Translations under genes and position numbers: made by a program | Source: Parapedobacter indicus | GTDB taxonomy: Bacteria > Bacteroidota > Bacteroidia > Sphingobacteriales > Sphingobacteriaceae | NCBI RefSeq assembly: GCF_900113765.1 | Contig: NZ_FOQO01000004.1 | Location: forward strand, 186,001 to 250,000 | DNA length: 64,000 bases | Direction: 5' to 3' | In this document: piece after piece, positions 34,733-44,322 of the stretch | Layout of the letters: each line of letters begins with the position of its first letter | How positions within the stretch are numbered: the stretch's first letter is position 1 | Notes under the pieces: model-generated | Told to the model about the DNA's origin: nothing | Seen by the model: only the letters and a program-made list of their open reading frames with translations | Databases searched by the model: none

Positions 34733-36094
34733 TTATCTTTTATTCTGCTCAATGCCCGAAATGTCAATTACCGCATCCGGTATCGGAAATATATACCGTG
34801 GAGAATTCGGTTCCAATACAACAGCTTCGTTTTCCCAAATCCGCTCCAATGTCTTTGCGTATCTTGAATCTAAATTTAGCCGTTTTAGGTCAGACCAGCG
34901 CAATCCTCTAAACGGAAGTTCTTTCCTACGCTCCGCTAATATAATATCTAGCAACAACTGCGGATCGGTTTCCTCGATGGCAACTAAAGTACCTGCGCGG
35001 TAACGCGATGCCAATAACGCATTTAAGCATTCCAGCGCCTGCGGAACATCTCCGATACGCGCGTTACATTCAGCAGCGATCATGAAAACTTCATTTGAAG
35101 ACAATCCGGTAAAGAATGCGTTCGAACCGTAATACGAACCCCTGTAAACAATGGAGCCGTTGTTCTCCCTAAAAAAGCAGGTTTTCCTCAAATCATCCGC
35201 TTCATAAGCTTTCAAAAGTTCGTCCGCCACTTGAAGCCTGCTTTGATTAAGAATAGCGGGCGAAGACATATGACTGTGGAAGATCACTTCGTCATTATAC
35301 GGCACAAAAGGGAAATTGTCCGTTGCATCAATGGAATTATAATCCATCAGCGAATTGAAATCATCCAACGATAAATTAGCATGAAGCAATGCGTTTTCAT
35401 AATCACCCATTTGGAGGAATACGCGTGCGAGAAACGCATGGGACGCAGGTTTCGACGGTCGGGTTTTGAAAACTGGCACTACGGGAAGTAACGTCGACGC
35501 CTCGGTAACATCTGCTACGATCTGCCGGTAAGTCCGCTCAATCGTCGCACGTACCGATGGCAACGTTATATCCGATTCCAATCTAAGTGGTATCCCCAAA
35601 TCCTGTGATGCAGATGAAGACTTATACGTATCGCAAAACAATTGTGCTAGCTGATAGAACGCATATGCCCGGAAAAACAGCGCACTGCCTTTCAGGTTAT
35701 TCCATTCATTGAAATTACGATCGTCCCGAGTTATTTTTGCCGCGCCTTCCAATGCCAGGTTGGAATAAAGGATAACGAGGGAAGGGTTATTCCAATCCGT
35801 ACTTAGCTCGCCTTCGAAAATCTCTTTTTCCCACACGTACGCATTTCGCTGAAACGCATTGGTTAGGTTCTCCCAAGCAACCCTTGAAATGAAATAATTA
35901 TCCCCGCTGATTTCCCCCAGTTGATGCCCCGTCCCGGCATTCATGATCGCATTGTTGTCCAGCAATGCCTGAAAGTCTTCTAGCCTATCGGGAACGACAA
36001 TGCTTTTATCCGGCTTTATCTCCAAGAAATCTTCACAAGAAATGCACATGCAAGCCGCGACGGCAAAAAAAATAAAGATATGTTTTGTTGTCAT
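34733..36094 (-). CDS. SusD/RagB-family lipoprotein (in frame with SusC)
   Basis: Surface-exposed ligand-binding partner of SusC, 453 residues from its own ATG at 36094. The lipoprotein signal peptide (FIFFAVAACMCISCEDFLEI) is intact, with the SusD hallmark DFLEI-KPD right after the Cys, TPR-like helices (KGSALFFRAYAFYQLAQLF) and the C-terminal RRKELPFRGLRWSDLKRL motif. The SusC frame runs into this gene without a stop, so the two are one uninterrupted frame on paper. Independent initiation at the internal ATG would still give a normal lipoprotein. Confidence 0.85.
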   Translation of the reverse strand: MTTKHIFIFFAVAACMCISCEDFLEIKPDKSIVVPDRLEDFQALLDNNAIMNAGTGHQLGEISGDNYFISRVAWENLTNAFQRNAYVWEKEIFEGELSTDWNNPSLVILYSNLALEGAAKITRDDRNFNEWNNLKGSALFFRAYAFYQLAQLFCDTYKSSSASQDLGIPLRLESDITLPSVRATIERTYRQIVADVTEASTLLPVVPVFKTRPSKPASHAFLARVFLQMGDYENALLHANLSLDDFNSLMDYNSIDATDNFPFVPYNDEVIFHSHMSSPAILNQSRLQVADELLKAYEADDLRKTCFFRENNGSIVYRGSYYGSNAFFTGLSSNEVFMIAAECNARIGDVPQALECLNALLASRYRAGTLVAIEETDPQLLLDIILAERRKELPFRGLRWSDLKRLNLDSRYAKTLERIWENEAVVLEPNSPRYIFPIPDAVIDISGIEQNKR

Positions 36095-39000
36095 TTTCAG
36101 TTGATTTAAGTTAACGTTCAATCCCACTGCATAAGCCGTAGGATTTGGATAACTGGCATTTGGCACGTCCGGATCGATCCCCTTTGAATTGGCCCTCCAT
36201 AGTATACCTAAATTCTGCATATACAGCGTAAGGATCATCGATTGGAAGGGAAGCCGTCTAAACGTGGACTTATGAAACGTATAGTTCACGTTGATATCCC
36301 TGAGCCGCAGGTGATCGCCCTTTTCGACCAGTATATTCGAACGTGTATATACCAAATCCATTCGCCCTGAGGCATCGTAAGTCTCCAAGCTCGGCATCGA
36401 TGGGACATTGGTGAATTTTTCGTCTCCCGGTTTGAGCCACCTATCCGCAAAATCCCTGTGTCCCAGCCATTGGCTGAACAAGCTGTTGTAATCGATGCTG
36501 GATGGCCGGAAATAATAACCCGATTTCCAAGAGATATTGAAGCTCAGCGACAAATCTCCCCACCCAAATGTATTGCGAATGCTTCCGAACCATTTTGGGA
36601 TGGAAGAGCCTGAAAGAATCAGATCTGCGTGCGTCAGCTGATTGATAAACTGCCCATACTGATTGGAAAGTGTACCGTCCACGCGCACCAACGGTGAGCC
36701 ATCATCTGGATTCAGTCCATACCAAGGCAGGCTGTATAACGGATCGATTGGCCTTCCCTCCATGGGCGATATCGGGCCCGTTGTGACGGTGTATGCCAGT
36801 ATGTTTGGATCGTCAGTCCCACGGTAGGTGGTGATCAGGTTATTGACATAATTCGCCAATAAAGCCGTGGACCACCGAAATTTTCCCCGCAGGTTTTCGC
36901 TGGTCACTTCAACGTCGAGGCCTTTCGTTTTTGTGTTTGCATAGTTGATGCGATTGGAAAGCGTACCTCCTTGCAGCGCCGGAAAGCCCAACCCGGTAGT
37001 CGGATCCGAAACATCATCTCCTATCAGATCTAGCCCTCTTTTAACGTAATAATCTACACTGCCGGCAAGCCTGCCCGACAACACGCTGAAATCTGTTCCA
37101 AAATTCAAAGTCTGAACTTTTTCCCACCTTAACGAAGGGTTTCCCGGACTCCTGATAATCGCGCTGAGAAGCCCGCTCCTCGGGTCGGCGCTGTAGGTCG
37201 CTGTGGGAAATGCCGTCGCGGATTTATCGACGTTTCCACTGTAACCGTAGGTGGCCCTTAATTTGAGGAATGTGTCTATTCCCCAATCTACGAAGCTTTC
37301 TTCGCTCACTATCCAGGCAAAGCCTGCCGACCAAAGTGGCACAAATTTCTGGTTGTATTTGACCCCGAAAAGATTCGAGCCATCCTGACGGGCACTAGCC
37401 GAGAAGCCGTATTTCCCGCCGTAGAGATAGGAGATATTGGCGTAATAAGAAAGATACCTATCAATCAAATAACGTTGGGCTGTTTGCGGAGCCGGTATCA
37501 AAGCCCTACCCTGTGGCCGTGTAGAGTGTGCAATACTATAGTCCAGCCGGTTTTTGCCGACCAGGATGTCATTATCCACACCATACAGTAAATAACCCGG
37601 ACTGCCGATGGTCTTTGTCTGTCGCATTTCAAATCCCATCAGTCCCGTTATTTCATGCATTCCATTCAAGGTTTTGTCAATATTTGCCTGCGTGCGGAAT
37701 GCATGATCCGTCGTTTCACTATTACTGCCTTCCAGCACGGCTCCCTTCGGTATGATCTGTGTACCATCCTGCTGTGTAAACCGGTTTACCAAATCCCTCG
37801 CATAAAACGAACTTTCGTGAAAATTGGTCGCATGATCATTCAGTATCCGATGATATTGATACTTCGCATCCAAGCGTATCGAGGGAACGATCTGATAGGA
37901 AATCGCAGCATTGGCGCGGCTTTCCGTCGCTTTACTGACCGAGTTGCCTAAGGCCTGTTCTTCCAAAGGCCTATATTGCCAATTTAACAACCCCATAGCT
38001 TCGGCATTATCTACATAAAGCTGTCTGTAATTATGGTTGATAACGGCGGGCACACCTGCTTCATCCAAAAAGGTGGTGTAAGGGAGCAACGCCGCCTTGC
38101 CGGAACTAACCATGCTGGTAAGCCCAAGGCCATTGGCGGCCACCTGGCTTGCGACGAGGTTCAACCCCAAATTGACCTCCAATTTATTTGTCAGCTTTAC
38201 ATTGAACTGAGTAAGCAGCGTAACCCTATTGTCGCTATTACGCTTTATGTTTACTCGATTTGCGTCATATCCACCCGATATGTAATAACCAAAGCGGTCC
38301 GCTCCACCCTGAAAATTGACAGCATATTGCTGGTTTACCTTCTGTTGATAGAAAAGCCTGCTTGCCTCGTTCCTGAAATCAATCTCCGCTAATTTATCCA
38401 TTGCTGCCTTTGTAGCGGTTGATGGTGTCTCGCCATCTTTAATCAACATCTCGACGACCGGGCTAAGCACTGTCCTATCATCTGGATTGTCAAAAAAGCC
38501 CCGTCTGTATAGCTCCTTTTCGACTTCCAGAAAATCAGCCGCATCCATGAACAAAGGGCTGTATAGCAGATTTGGTCGCTCACCAATCGTTACGTTGCTA
38601 TTGAAGCTTACGACTGGCCGCCGATTGATTCCGCCCTTTTTGGTGTTGATGACAATGACACCGTTTCCCGCTCGTGCGCCCCAGATAGCTGCGGCTGCGG
38701 CATCTTTCAATATCGTTATGTCTTGGATGTCATTCGGATTTATGCTATTCAATTGGCCTTCGTAGGGAAAGTTATCGAGCACAATTAACGGGCTGCCGTC
38801 TCCATGTATGGTACTTTTGCCCCGGACACGCAACTCAGGGGTGCGTTCGCGCTCGCCCACAAGGTCTTTTCTTGTAAAAGACAAGGAATTGGTCACACCC
38901 TCCAGTCTACTCAAGATATCTGGGGTTACGCTGCGGTTTAGCAATTCGTTGTTTACTAAGGTGTACGAGCCCGTGGTCTTTCTCGTATTTAATGATTCGT

Positions 39001-39334
39001 AGCCTGTGGATACCACGATTTCCGAAATTACGTGGCTATCAGGTTGGAGGTAAACAACAATGCGCCCCGTAGTTTGGGTGAGTCGTACAGTATCCATTTG
39101 GTAGGCGATGTGCGATAGGATCAGGCTTTCGATTCCTTTGGAATTGTTGATTTTAAAAACTCCATCGTTATCTGTCTTGGTCAGCACGTTTCCATCGATG
39201 GAATTTACAATCGACACTCCGCCCACTGCTGTACTATCCAATTCAGAAAGTACCCTGCCGGTAACCGAAGATTGCGCCCGTAACGAATAACTAGCTGTTA
39301 CTAACAGCAAGAAAAGTAAGGTCTTTTTTTTCAT
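36095..39334 (-). CDS. SusC/RagA-family TonB-dependent transporter
   Basis: Outer-membrane transporter of about 1080 residues. Signal peptide MKKKTLLFLLLVTASYSLRA, carboxypeptidase-regulatory-like domain (VTGRVLSELDSTAVGGVSIV), plug with LRVRGKSTIHGDGSPLIVLD and the SusC signature ILKDAAAAAIWGARAGNGVI, then a barrel ending TAYAVGLNVNL. Normally a stop follows this ending. Here the codons NQLK lead directly into the SusD start, while a TAA one register away (36106-36108) would end it after a small indel. It is preceded 11 bp upstream by the TlpA gene. Confidence 0.9.
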
Positions 39335-39345
39335 GAATAAGCTGA

Positions 39346-40722
39346 TTAATTATTGAGATGGTATAGGATTAGCATTTTTACGGTCCGTTCTTCTTCCACC
39401 ATATCGAAGCCACGCCGGTTCAACTCCTTTTTTACAGCGGCAAGGTCATCCAACCGGCAATTGAATTCCATATCGATGTTACCTGTATAATCCGTGGAAT
39501 CGATAATAGGATACGGTGTATATTTGTTCTGCTCTTCAAACACATTGAGGAACAGCGAGTACGGTTTGTTGTGAAACCTGAAATAAGCGTTGTTACTATC
39601 GTTTTTATAGAATGATGAGTCGGTCTGATTTCTGTCGGCTAGATTATCGCCGTGTATCCGTTTCAGGACAAGGCATTTGGCAAGCCTATTTTCAACTTTG
39701 ACACCGATGTTTAGGTATCTTTCAAAAAAATCGCTTAGGTCTTTCTTCGCAAATTCAATGATTTCTGCCTTGCTCACCTCATTCGGAAATACCAGATTAT
39801 AACAGTAAAGATTGTCTTGTCGGTAAGCGTCGGTTACCATATTGTCCCATACGGAATCCTGCTTAATTATTTTCTTGTAAAGATATACCCTGTTCAACAT
39901 CGAATCATCAAGTTCCAATCGCAATCTGTTGAATCTGGCCGACCAGCGGATATCGTCCCTGTAGAGGTAAGTGAACATCCCCACGATGTCACTATTATAG
40001 ATCAAAAGGCTTTTTTCATCATTGAAGATACCCGATATATTGGCATCAATGGCTTTGGTTACAATGGAATGGTATAAAAGATTTTCGTGACCGCCCCCGT
40101 TTCCGTCAATTAACAAGGGTTTTGATTTGTCAAAAGCCACTTCAGTTTTGGATTCAAAATCGGGTGTGTCACCTTGCAGCACCCTGGCAACGTACGTGGA
40201 ATCGGCATATTCCGGACCTACGATGGCTATGACCTTCCCTCCTTTTATCCACACCTGGTGAGGAATACTCTGATGGGGAAAATAGCTTTTTAATATGGTC
40301 TCCGAGATCGCCGCAGGCAGCGACCACTTTCTTTCCCTGAAAAATGGCCTTACCTTTTCAGCCTTTTCATATGTGGTGGGAATGACAAATAGGTCTTTAA
40401 CGAATCGCTTTTGAAGCGTATCAAGTTTTTGAAGAGATTTAATACATGGTACGCACCAGGTGGCCCAGAAATCCAGTATGACCAATTTACCCCGGTACTC
40501 ATTGAGTGTAATGACTTCCTTGCCCTCCGGGTGGTTTACTACCTGCAATGGCTGATTCCATAGCGCGCCAGGGATTGTGTCTCCGATTTGTAACGGCCTG
40601 ACGTTATCCGTTAACGTTCCGTTCTGTATATTTGTCTGAGCATGCACACCTGTGCCCATCCCCAATATGAGAACCAGTGTCAATCCCAAAGCGAGGCCCA
40701 GCCCGCTACGGGCTGGAGCCAT
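39346..40722 (-). CDS. TlpA-type periplasmic thioredoxin-like protein with C-terminal extension
   Basis: A 458-residue exported protein; the start at 40722 gives a signal peptide (LGLALGLTLVLILGMGTGVHAQ). The frame is open for 297 more codons upstream, but that is repeat-rich leader without protein character. The thioredoxin-like domain (about 45-185) carries LVILDFWATWCVPCIKSLQK, so the CxxC pair is present. About 250 residues of unknown helical/beta sequence follow. Such proteins often head SusC/SusD operons of Sphingobacteriaceae. It probably reduces disulfides in the periplasm or outer leaflet. Confidence 0.85.
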   Translation of the reverse strand: MAPARSGLGLALGLTLVLILGMGTGVHAQTNIQNGTLTDNVRPLQIGDTIPGALWNQPLQVVNHPEGKEVITLNEYRGKLVILDFWATWCVPCIKSLQKLDTLQKRFVKDLFVIPTTYEKAEKVRPFFRERKWSLPAAISETILKSYFPHQSIPHQVWIKGGKVIAIVGPEYADSTYVARVLQGDTPDFESKTEVAFDKSKPLLIDGNGGGHENLLYHSIVTKAIDANISGIFNDEKSLLIYNSDIVGMFTYLYRDDIRWSARFNRLRLELDDSMLNRVYLYKKIIKQDSVWDNMVTDAYRQDNLYCYNLVFPNEVSKAEIIEFAKKDLSDFFERYLNIGVKVENRLAKCLVLKRIHGDNLADRNQTDSSFYKNDSNNAYFRFHNKPYSLFLNVFEEQNKYTPYPIIDSTDYTGNIDMEFNCRLDDLAAVKKELNRRGFDMVEEERTVKMLILYHLNN

Positions 40723-40746
40723 CGCATGGGTCCAAACACATGATTC

Positions 40747-41490
40747 TTCAAAATTTCTTCGACAGGTGTTCGACTGTTGTTCGAGACTTGTTCGACAATC
40801 CTTCGACAGCGCTTCGACAAGTGTTCGACGGGGCTTCGGGAAACCTTCGACGACGCTTCTGGAAAATGCCGAAGCACAGCCGAGCAACAGCCGGACGATT
40901 GCCATGCCATATTCGAACCAATCCCAGGTGGTTGACGGGCGCGCCACACTCCACCCCCTTTCGGGGCATTCTTGGAGATCGCTTCGGAGCTTCGTCGTAC
41001 CTTGGTTTGGTCTTGGTTTGGACTTGGTCGTACCTTGGTTTGGTTGGAACAGATCAAGTGCAAACCGAGGTGGCTCCGAGTTGGCACTGAGCTCCGAAGC
41101 CGACCCGAAGCAGCCTCCAGTAGCATCCCTGTCCGATCCGTCCGCTATCCCACTCCTATCCGTATATGCCTTTCTCCCGCTATGTAGCCGCTTCCCCTTC
41201 ACTAAAGTGCCGCCTTTTGGGCTTTTTACCGAAGTATATGCGGGACATATGGGGATGGGCCCCGAAGGAAGGGTGACGGAAGGTGGGCTGGAGCACGGCA
41301 TTCGCCTGGGTTTGCCGAGCCCAAGCATACTAACCCCCGACTTTCTCCTGCCCTTGTTCTGCCATCTCCTAAGCCACGAGTAACCTGTGTCCGAGTTTTG
41401 ACTAAGGTTTTGATAGGTACGGGATAGATACGCCTTAATGAATTCATAGTAAATGTCAGGAGAAAGTACGGAAAAAGTACGGAGAAAAGC
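40747..41490 (-). repeat. Leader region with 11-bp periodic degenerate repeats
   Basis: About 750 bp between the tlpA start and the probable promoter. Read on the plus strand, TTC opens eleven successive 11-bp units at 40747, 40758, 40769, 40780, 40791, 40802, 40813, 40824, 40835, 40846 and 40857, most reading TTCGACA-nnnn. CTTGG/CTTCG units follow at 40990, 41001, 41012, 41023 and 41034; CCGA/TCC/CCC units at 41105, 41116, 41127, 41138, 41149 and 41160; GATAG at 41412 and 41423; AAAGTACGG at 41463 and 41474. Different unit families thus share one period. Several frames are open through it because stops are rare, but no protein family is visible. Confidence 0.85.
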
Positions 41491-41784
41491 AAAGCATGCC
41501 CGCAACGTTATATGCGCATCCTGCTTCTTTGCCGCGTATTTTGGGTTTAACTCGTGAATCGGTTTTATTTGCTTTGGACAATAGAAGCCCCTTAAGCGTA
41601 AATTTTGCTTCATTTAATGATTGATTTAATTGAAAAATTGACCAATTAATTTCAAGGGTACCTAGAAATTAGACCGGACTTTTTATGATATTTATAAATA
41701 GCTGTTTTCGGATCATAGTACTTATAGGTTAGAGGCCCACCGGAAAGCAAAGAAAAGCAACGATTAACAACTAAAAGAAAAAAA
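41491..41784. promoter_or_regulatory. Spacer with inverted repeat upstream of tlpA leader
   Basis: Divergent spacer between the tlpA leader and the XRE gene. A two-part inverted repeat at 41630-41655 (TTGAAA, AATTG, AC, CAATT, AA, TTTCAA) lies where the tlpA-susC-susD promoter is expected and may be an operator. I see no clean TAnnTTTG facing the leader. The rest is AT-rich without further structure. Confidence 0.4.
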
Positions 41785-41830
41785 TAGGTTGATTTTTATT
41801 TGATTTAGGTTGACTTTTATATTACATTTG
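41785..41830 (+). promoter_or_regulatory. Promoter and direct-repeat operator for XRE-Fic operon
   Basis: -33 TTTG (41798-41801) and -7 TACATTTG (41823-41830), 21 bp apart, match the Bacteroidota consensus. A 15-bp direct repeat TAGGTTGAYTTTTAT at 41785 and 41806 (period 21 bp, two DNA turns, one mismatch) straddles the -33 element, as expected for an autorepressor site. The XRE start codon follows 22 bp after the -7 box. Confidence 0.65.
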
Positions 41831-41852
41831 TATAACCAAAGTGTATCGAGTT

Positions 41853-42233
41853 ATGGATAAAACAATTAGAATCGGCCCTAATATCAAGTTTATCAGAAAC
41901 ATAAAGGGTGTGAAACAAGAAGTAGTAGCGACTGGACTTGGCATTTCCCAACCTGAATATTCGCTAATTGAAAATTCTGACGTGGTTGATGAACAAATTA
42001 TCATCCAAATTGCCCAGATATTAAATGTTACACCTGAGTTAATTAAAGAATTCAACGAAAATCAAGCCTTTTATAGTATAGAGAATAAAGTAGAAAACAC
42101 TACCATATCAGAAAGCGCTCACGGGATACACCAAGTATTCAGCCCGGTAGAAAAAGTCGTCGAACTCTATGAAAGGCTGTTAGCTAGTGAACGAGAAAAA
42201 ATTGAGATACTTAAGTCACAAAACAACAAGTAA
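41853..42233 (+). CDS. XRE-family HTH regulator, first of two
   Basis: A 126-residue protein with an N-terminal Cro/CI-type helix-turn-helix (IRNIKGVKQEVVATGLGISQ, then PEYSLIEN) and a C-terminal predicted coiled coil (VEKVVELYERLLASEREKIE). ATG 41853 is preferred to GTG 41841. It lies 11 bp before a second XRE gene of the same layout, both preceding a Fic gene. It is probably an autorepressor of the operon through the 21-bp-spaced direct repeat. Confidence 0.85.
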   Translation: MDKTIRIGPNIKFIRNIKGVKQEVVATGLGISQPEYSLIENSDVVDEQIIIQIAQILNVTPELIKEFNENQAFYSIENKVENTTISESAHGIHQVFSPVEKVVELYERLLASEREKIEILKSQNNK

Positions 42234-42244
42234 ATTAGGCGATC

Positions 42245-42655
42245 ATGTCCGAAATCATTTCAAACAAACTAAGTCTCCATAAAGGCAGAAAAATTGAACG
42301 TGTACGAAAATTAAGAGGCTGGACTCAATCAGATTTAGCCCTTAAATTAGGTGTATCGAAGCAGGCAATTTCTAAGCTGGAACAATCCGAAAATATTGGA
42401 GATGAAAAGTTGACCGAAATCGCAACCGCTTTGGGGGTTACGTTTGAAGGCCTTAGGGACTTTAGTGAAGAAAAGGTCCTATACAATACTAACAACTTTT
42501 ACGAGAATTGCGGAGTGTCCGCTTCAAACATCGTAGCAAATGTTGAAAATATTAACAACCCACTTAAGGAAACTATTGAAATGTTCGAAAGACAGCTTGA
42601 ACAGGCTCGAAAGGAATTATTAGAAGTTGTCAAACAAAATATGTCATCTAAATAA
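42245..42655 (+). CDS. XRE-family HTH regulator, second of two
   Basis: A 136-residue protein with a well-conserved HTH (RKLRGWTQSDLALKLGVSKQ, then AISKLEQSE) and the same kind of C-terminal coiled coil (LKETIEMFERQLEQARKELL). It is a diverged relative of its upstream neighbour, so the pair may form heterodimers. It lies 9 bp before the Fic gene. Confidence 0.88.
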   Translation: MSEIISNKLSLHKGRKIERVRKLRGWTQSDLALKLGVSKQAISKLEQSENIGDEKLTEIATALGVTFEGLRDFSEEKVLYNTNNFYENCGVSASNIVANVENINNPLKETIEMFERQLEQARKELLEVVKQNMSSK

Positions 42656-42664
42656 ACCGACGCA

Positions 42665-43990
42665 ATGCAGCCTATAGAGCAAGCCATACAATTAAAAACA
42701 GAACTAGATAATTTGCGTCCGCTAACCAAGGAGCAGGAAGCTATTATCATGCAGAAATTCCGATTGGACTGGAACTATAATTCCAACAATCTGGAAGGCA
42801 ACTCGCTGACGTATGGTGAAACGAAGGCACTTCTTTTGCATGGCATTACAGCACAGGGTAAACCTTTGAAAGACCACTTTGAAATCACGGGGCATGACGA
42901 GGCTATTAAGTGGGTGGAAGATTTGGTCAAAAGAGATCACCCACTCACCGAAAACTTCATCCGTGAACTACATACCTTGCTTTTAAAATCGCCTTATGAG
43001 GTAAAGGCGATTACTCCTGATGGGCAACCGACGACACGCCGTATTGCTGTAGGCCAATACAAAACAGCGCCCAATCATGTAAAAACAAAAACGGGCGAAA
43101 TTTTCCGCTTTGCTACGCCAGAAGAGACCCCTGCAAAAATGCATGACCTCATCCAATGGTATCGGAAAAAAAACGAAGAACTAGATGTCAACCCTATATT
43201 GTTGGCGGCAGAATTCCACTATCGGTTTATCCGCATCCATCCGTTTGACGATGGCAATGGCCGCACTGTCCGTATTCTCATGAATTTCATACTCATGAAA
43301 TTCAACTACCCCCCCGTCATCATCAAAACCGAAGACAAGGACAACTATTTCTTTGCCCTCCAACAAGCGGACGCCGGTACCATTGAACCATTTATCAATT
43401 ACATTGCAACCAATCTTGTGCGTTCCCTCGAAATCATGATCGCCGGAGCCAAAGGCGAAAGTATCGAAGAGCCGGATGATATCGATAAGGAAATCGCCTT
43501 GCTCGAACAGCGGCTTAAAACTAACGGCAATAAGTTGGAAATCACACGCACTGAAAAGGTGTTGATAGAGCTGTATGATGATAGTATTACCCGGCTATGG
43601 AATAAGTTTTTGCAAGCTTGTGGTAAGTTTGACAGGTTCTACCTCAAAGTGGATTCGAAACTTTACGTCAACCATTTTCAACGCTCGACTCAACCCAATG
43701 CTCTTGCTGAAATGCGGGATAAAATCAACGCTGATGTTGAAATGATGCTCCTCGAATATACCTATGACGGATTCAATCGCTCGGGATTCAATCAATTTCA
43801 GCACAAAAGCATTATACAAATCGACCTTCCGCTTACACATGGATACAGTGTCAGCGTCGTTAGCGATGATTATTTGCTTAACAAGCTGTATGGTGAACAA
43901 TTGAGTGAATCAGAAATCTCTTCAATTGCAAACTTGATTTCCCGTAACCATAAGGATTATATTGATCATCGCGTGAGGGATGAAAATTGA
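42665..43990 (+). CDS. Fic-family AMP-transferase-type protein, class II
   Basis: A 441-residue Fic protein. The catalytic motif HPFDDGNGRTVR is complete (192-203), with His192 as base. An N-terminal inhibitory helix motif S-x-x-x-E-G (SNNLEG, residues 40-45) makes this a class II Fic that keeps itself inactive by Glu44 reaching the ATP site. The C-terminal ~170 residues are an additional winged-helix-like part typical of the long Bacteroidota Fic group. It is co-transcribed with two XRE regulators, unusual because class II Fic proteins need no separate antitoxin. Targets are unknown; it should modify proteins with AMP. Confidence 0.92.
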   Translation: MQPIEQAIQLKTELDNLRPLTKEQEAIIMQKFRLDWNYNSNNLEGNSLTYGETKALLLHGITAQGKPLKDHFEITGHDEAIKWVEDLVKRDHPLTENFIRELHTLLLKSPYEVKAITPDGQPTTRRIAVGQYKTAPNHVKTKTGEIFRFATPEETPAKMHDLIQWYRKKNEELDVNPILLAAEFHYRFIRIHPFDDGNGRTVRILMNFILMKFNYPPVIIKTEDKDNYFFALQQADAGTIEPFINYIATNLVRSLEIMIAGAKGESIEEPDDIDKEIALLEQRLKTNGNKLEITRTEKVLIELYDDSITRLWNKFLQACGKFDRFYLKVDSKLYVNHFQRSTQPNALAEMRDKINADVEMMLLEYTYDGFNRSGFNQFQHKSIIQIDLPLTHGYSVSVVSDDYLLNKLYGEQLSESEISSIANLISRNHKDYIDHRVRDEN

Positions 43991-44021
43991 CGAGGACACA
44001 ATGATTTTAAGCAATTAAGTA

Positions 44022-44260
44022 ATGAAAAAAGAAGGAAAAATGCATGCTCAAAATGTTGGCATCACCAAAGAAAACAACCTCATCTCCAATTGGCTGAAAG
44101 AACATGGCGACCCCGCCATTGATAAATTCGTGAACCGTAACTTGGCCATCGCCAACTGGATTGCTGATACGACTTATAGAAAGAATGAACCGCAGATTTG
44201 GCAAAACAAATGAGCAGGCGGCGTTCGAAATCTGCAAATAACTGTGTGATTCATACAGAT
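44022..44260 (+). pseudogene. Frameshifted XRE-type antitoxin remnant
   Basis: The 63-codon open part reads ITKENNLISNWLKEHGDPAI, then DKFVNRNLAIANWIAD, the usual beginning of Bacteroidota XRE antitoxins in front of the HTH. The expected HTH appears in another frame just after (ADLAKQMSRRRS) and again shifts (EICK) before a stop, so at least two frameshifts destroyed it. The small XRE gene near 59.4 kb is a relative. It lies 31 bp after the Fic gene. Confidence 0.6.
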
Positions 44261-44294
44261 TACATTATTATATATATAAAGAATACTTTTTTAT

Positions 44295-44314
44295 TTTTCA
44301 CTTAAAAGTGAAAA
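44295..44314. terminator. Inverted repeat between convergent Fic and KAP genes
   Basis: Perfect stem TTTTCACTT (44295-44303), loop AA, complement AAGTGAAAA (44306-44314), 9 bp beyond the KAP stop codon. On the plus strand TTTATT follows, giving a modest terminator for the Fic side. No T-run follows on the minus strand. Confidence 0.5.
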
Positions 44315-44322
44315 TTTATTAA

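Noticed and set aside
40652..41383. 243-aa plus-strand open frame opposite the TlpA leader
   Set aside because: It is the other strand of the same repeats, and neighbouring frames are open too. No start signal or family resemblance.
40723..41613. 297-codon in-frame extension of the TlpA gene
   Set aside because: It lies wholly in the 11-bp periodic leader and upstream spacer, has low-complexity composition and no domain, and the TlpA signal peptide starts after it. The open frame comes from scarcity of stop codons.
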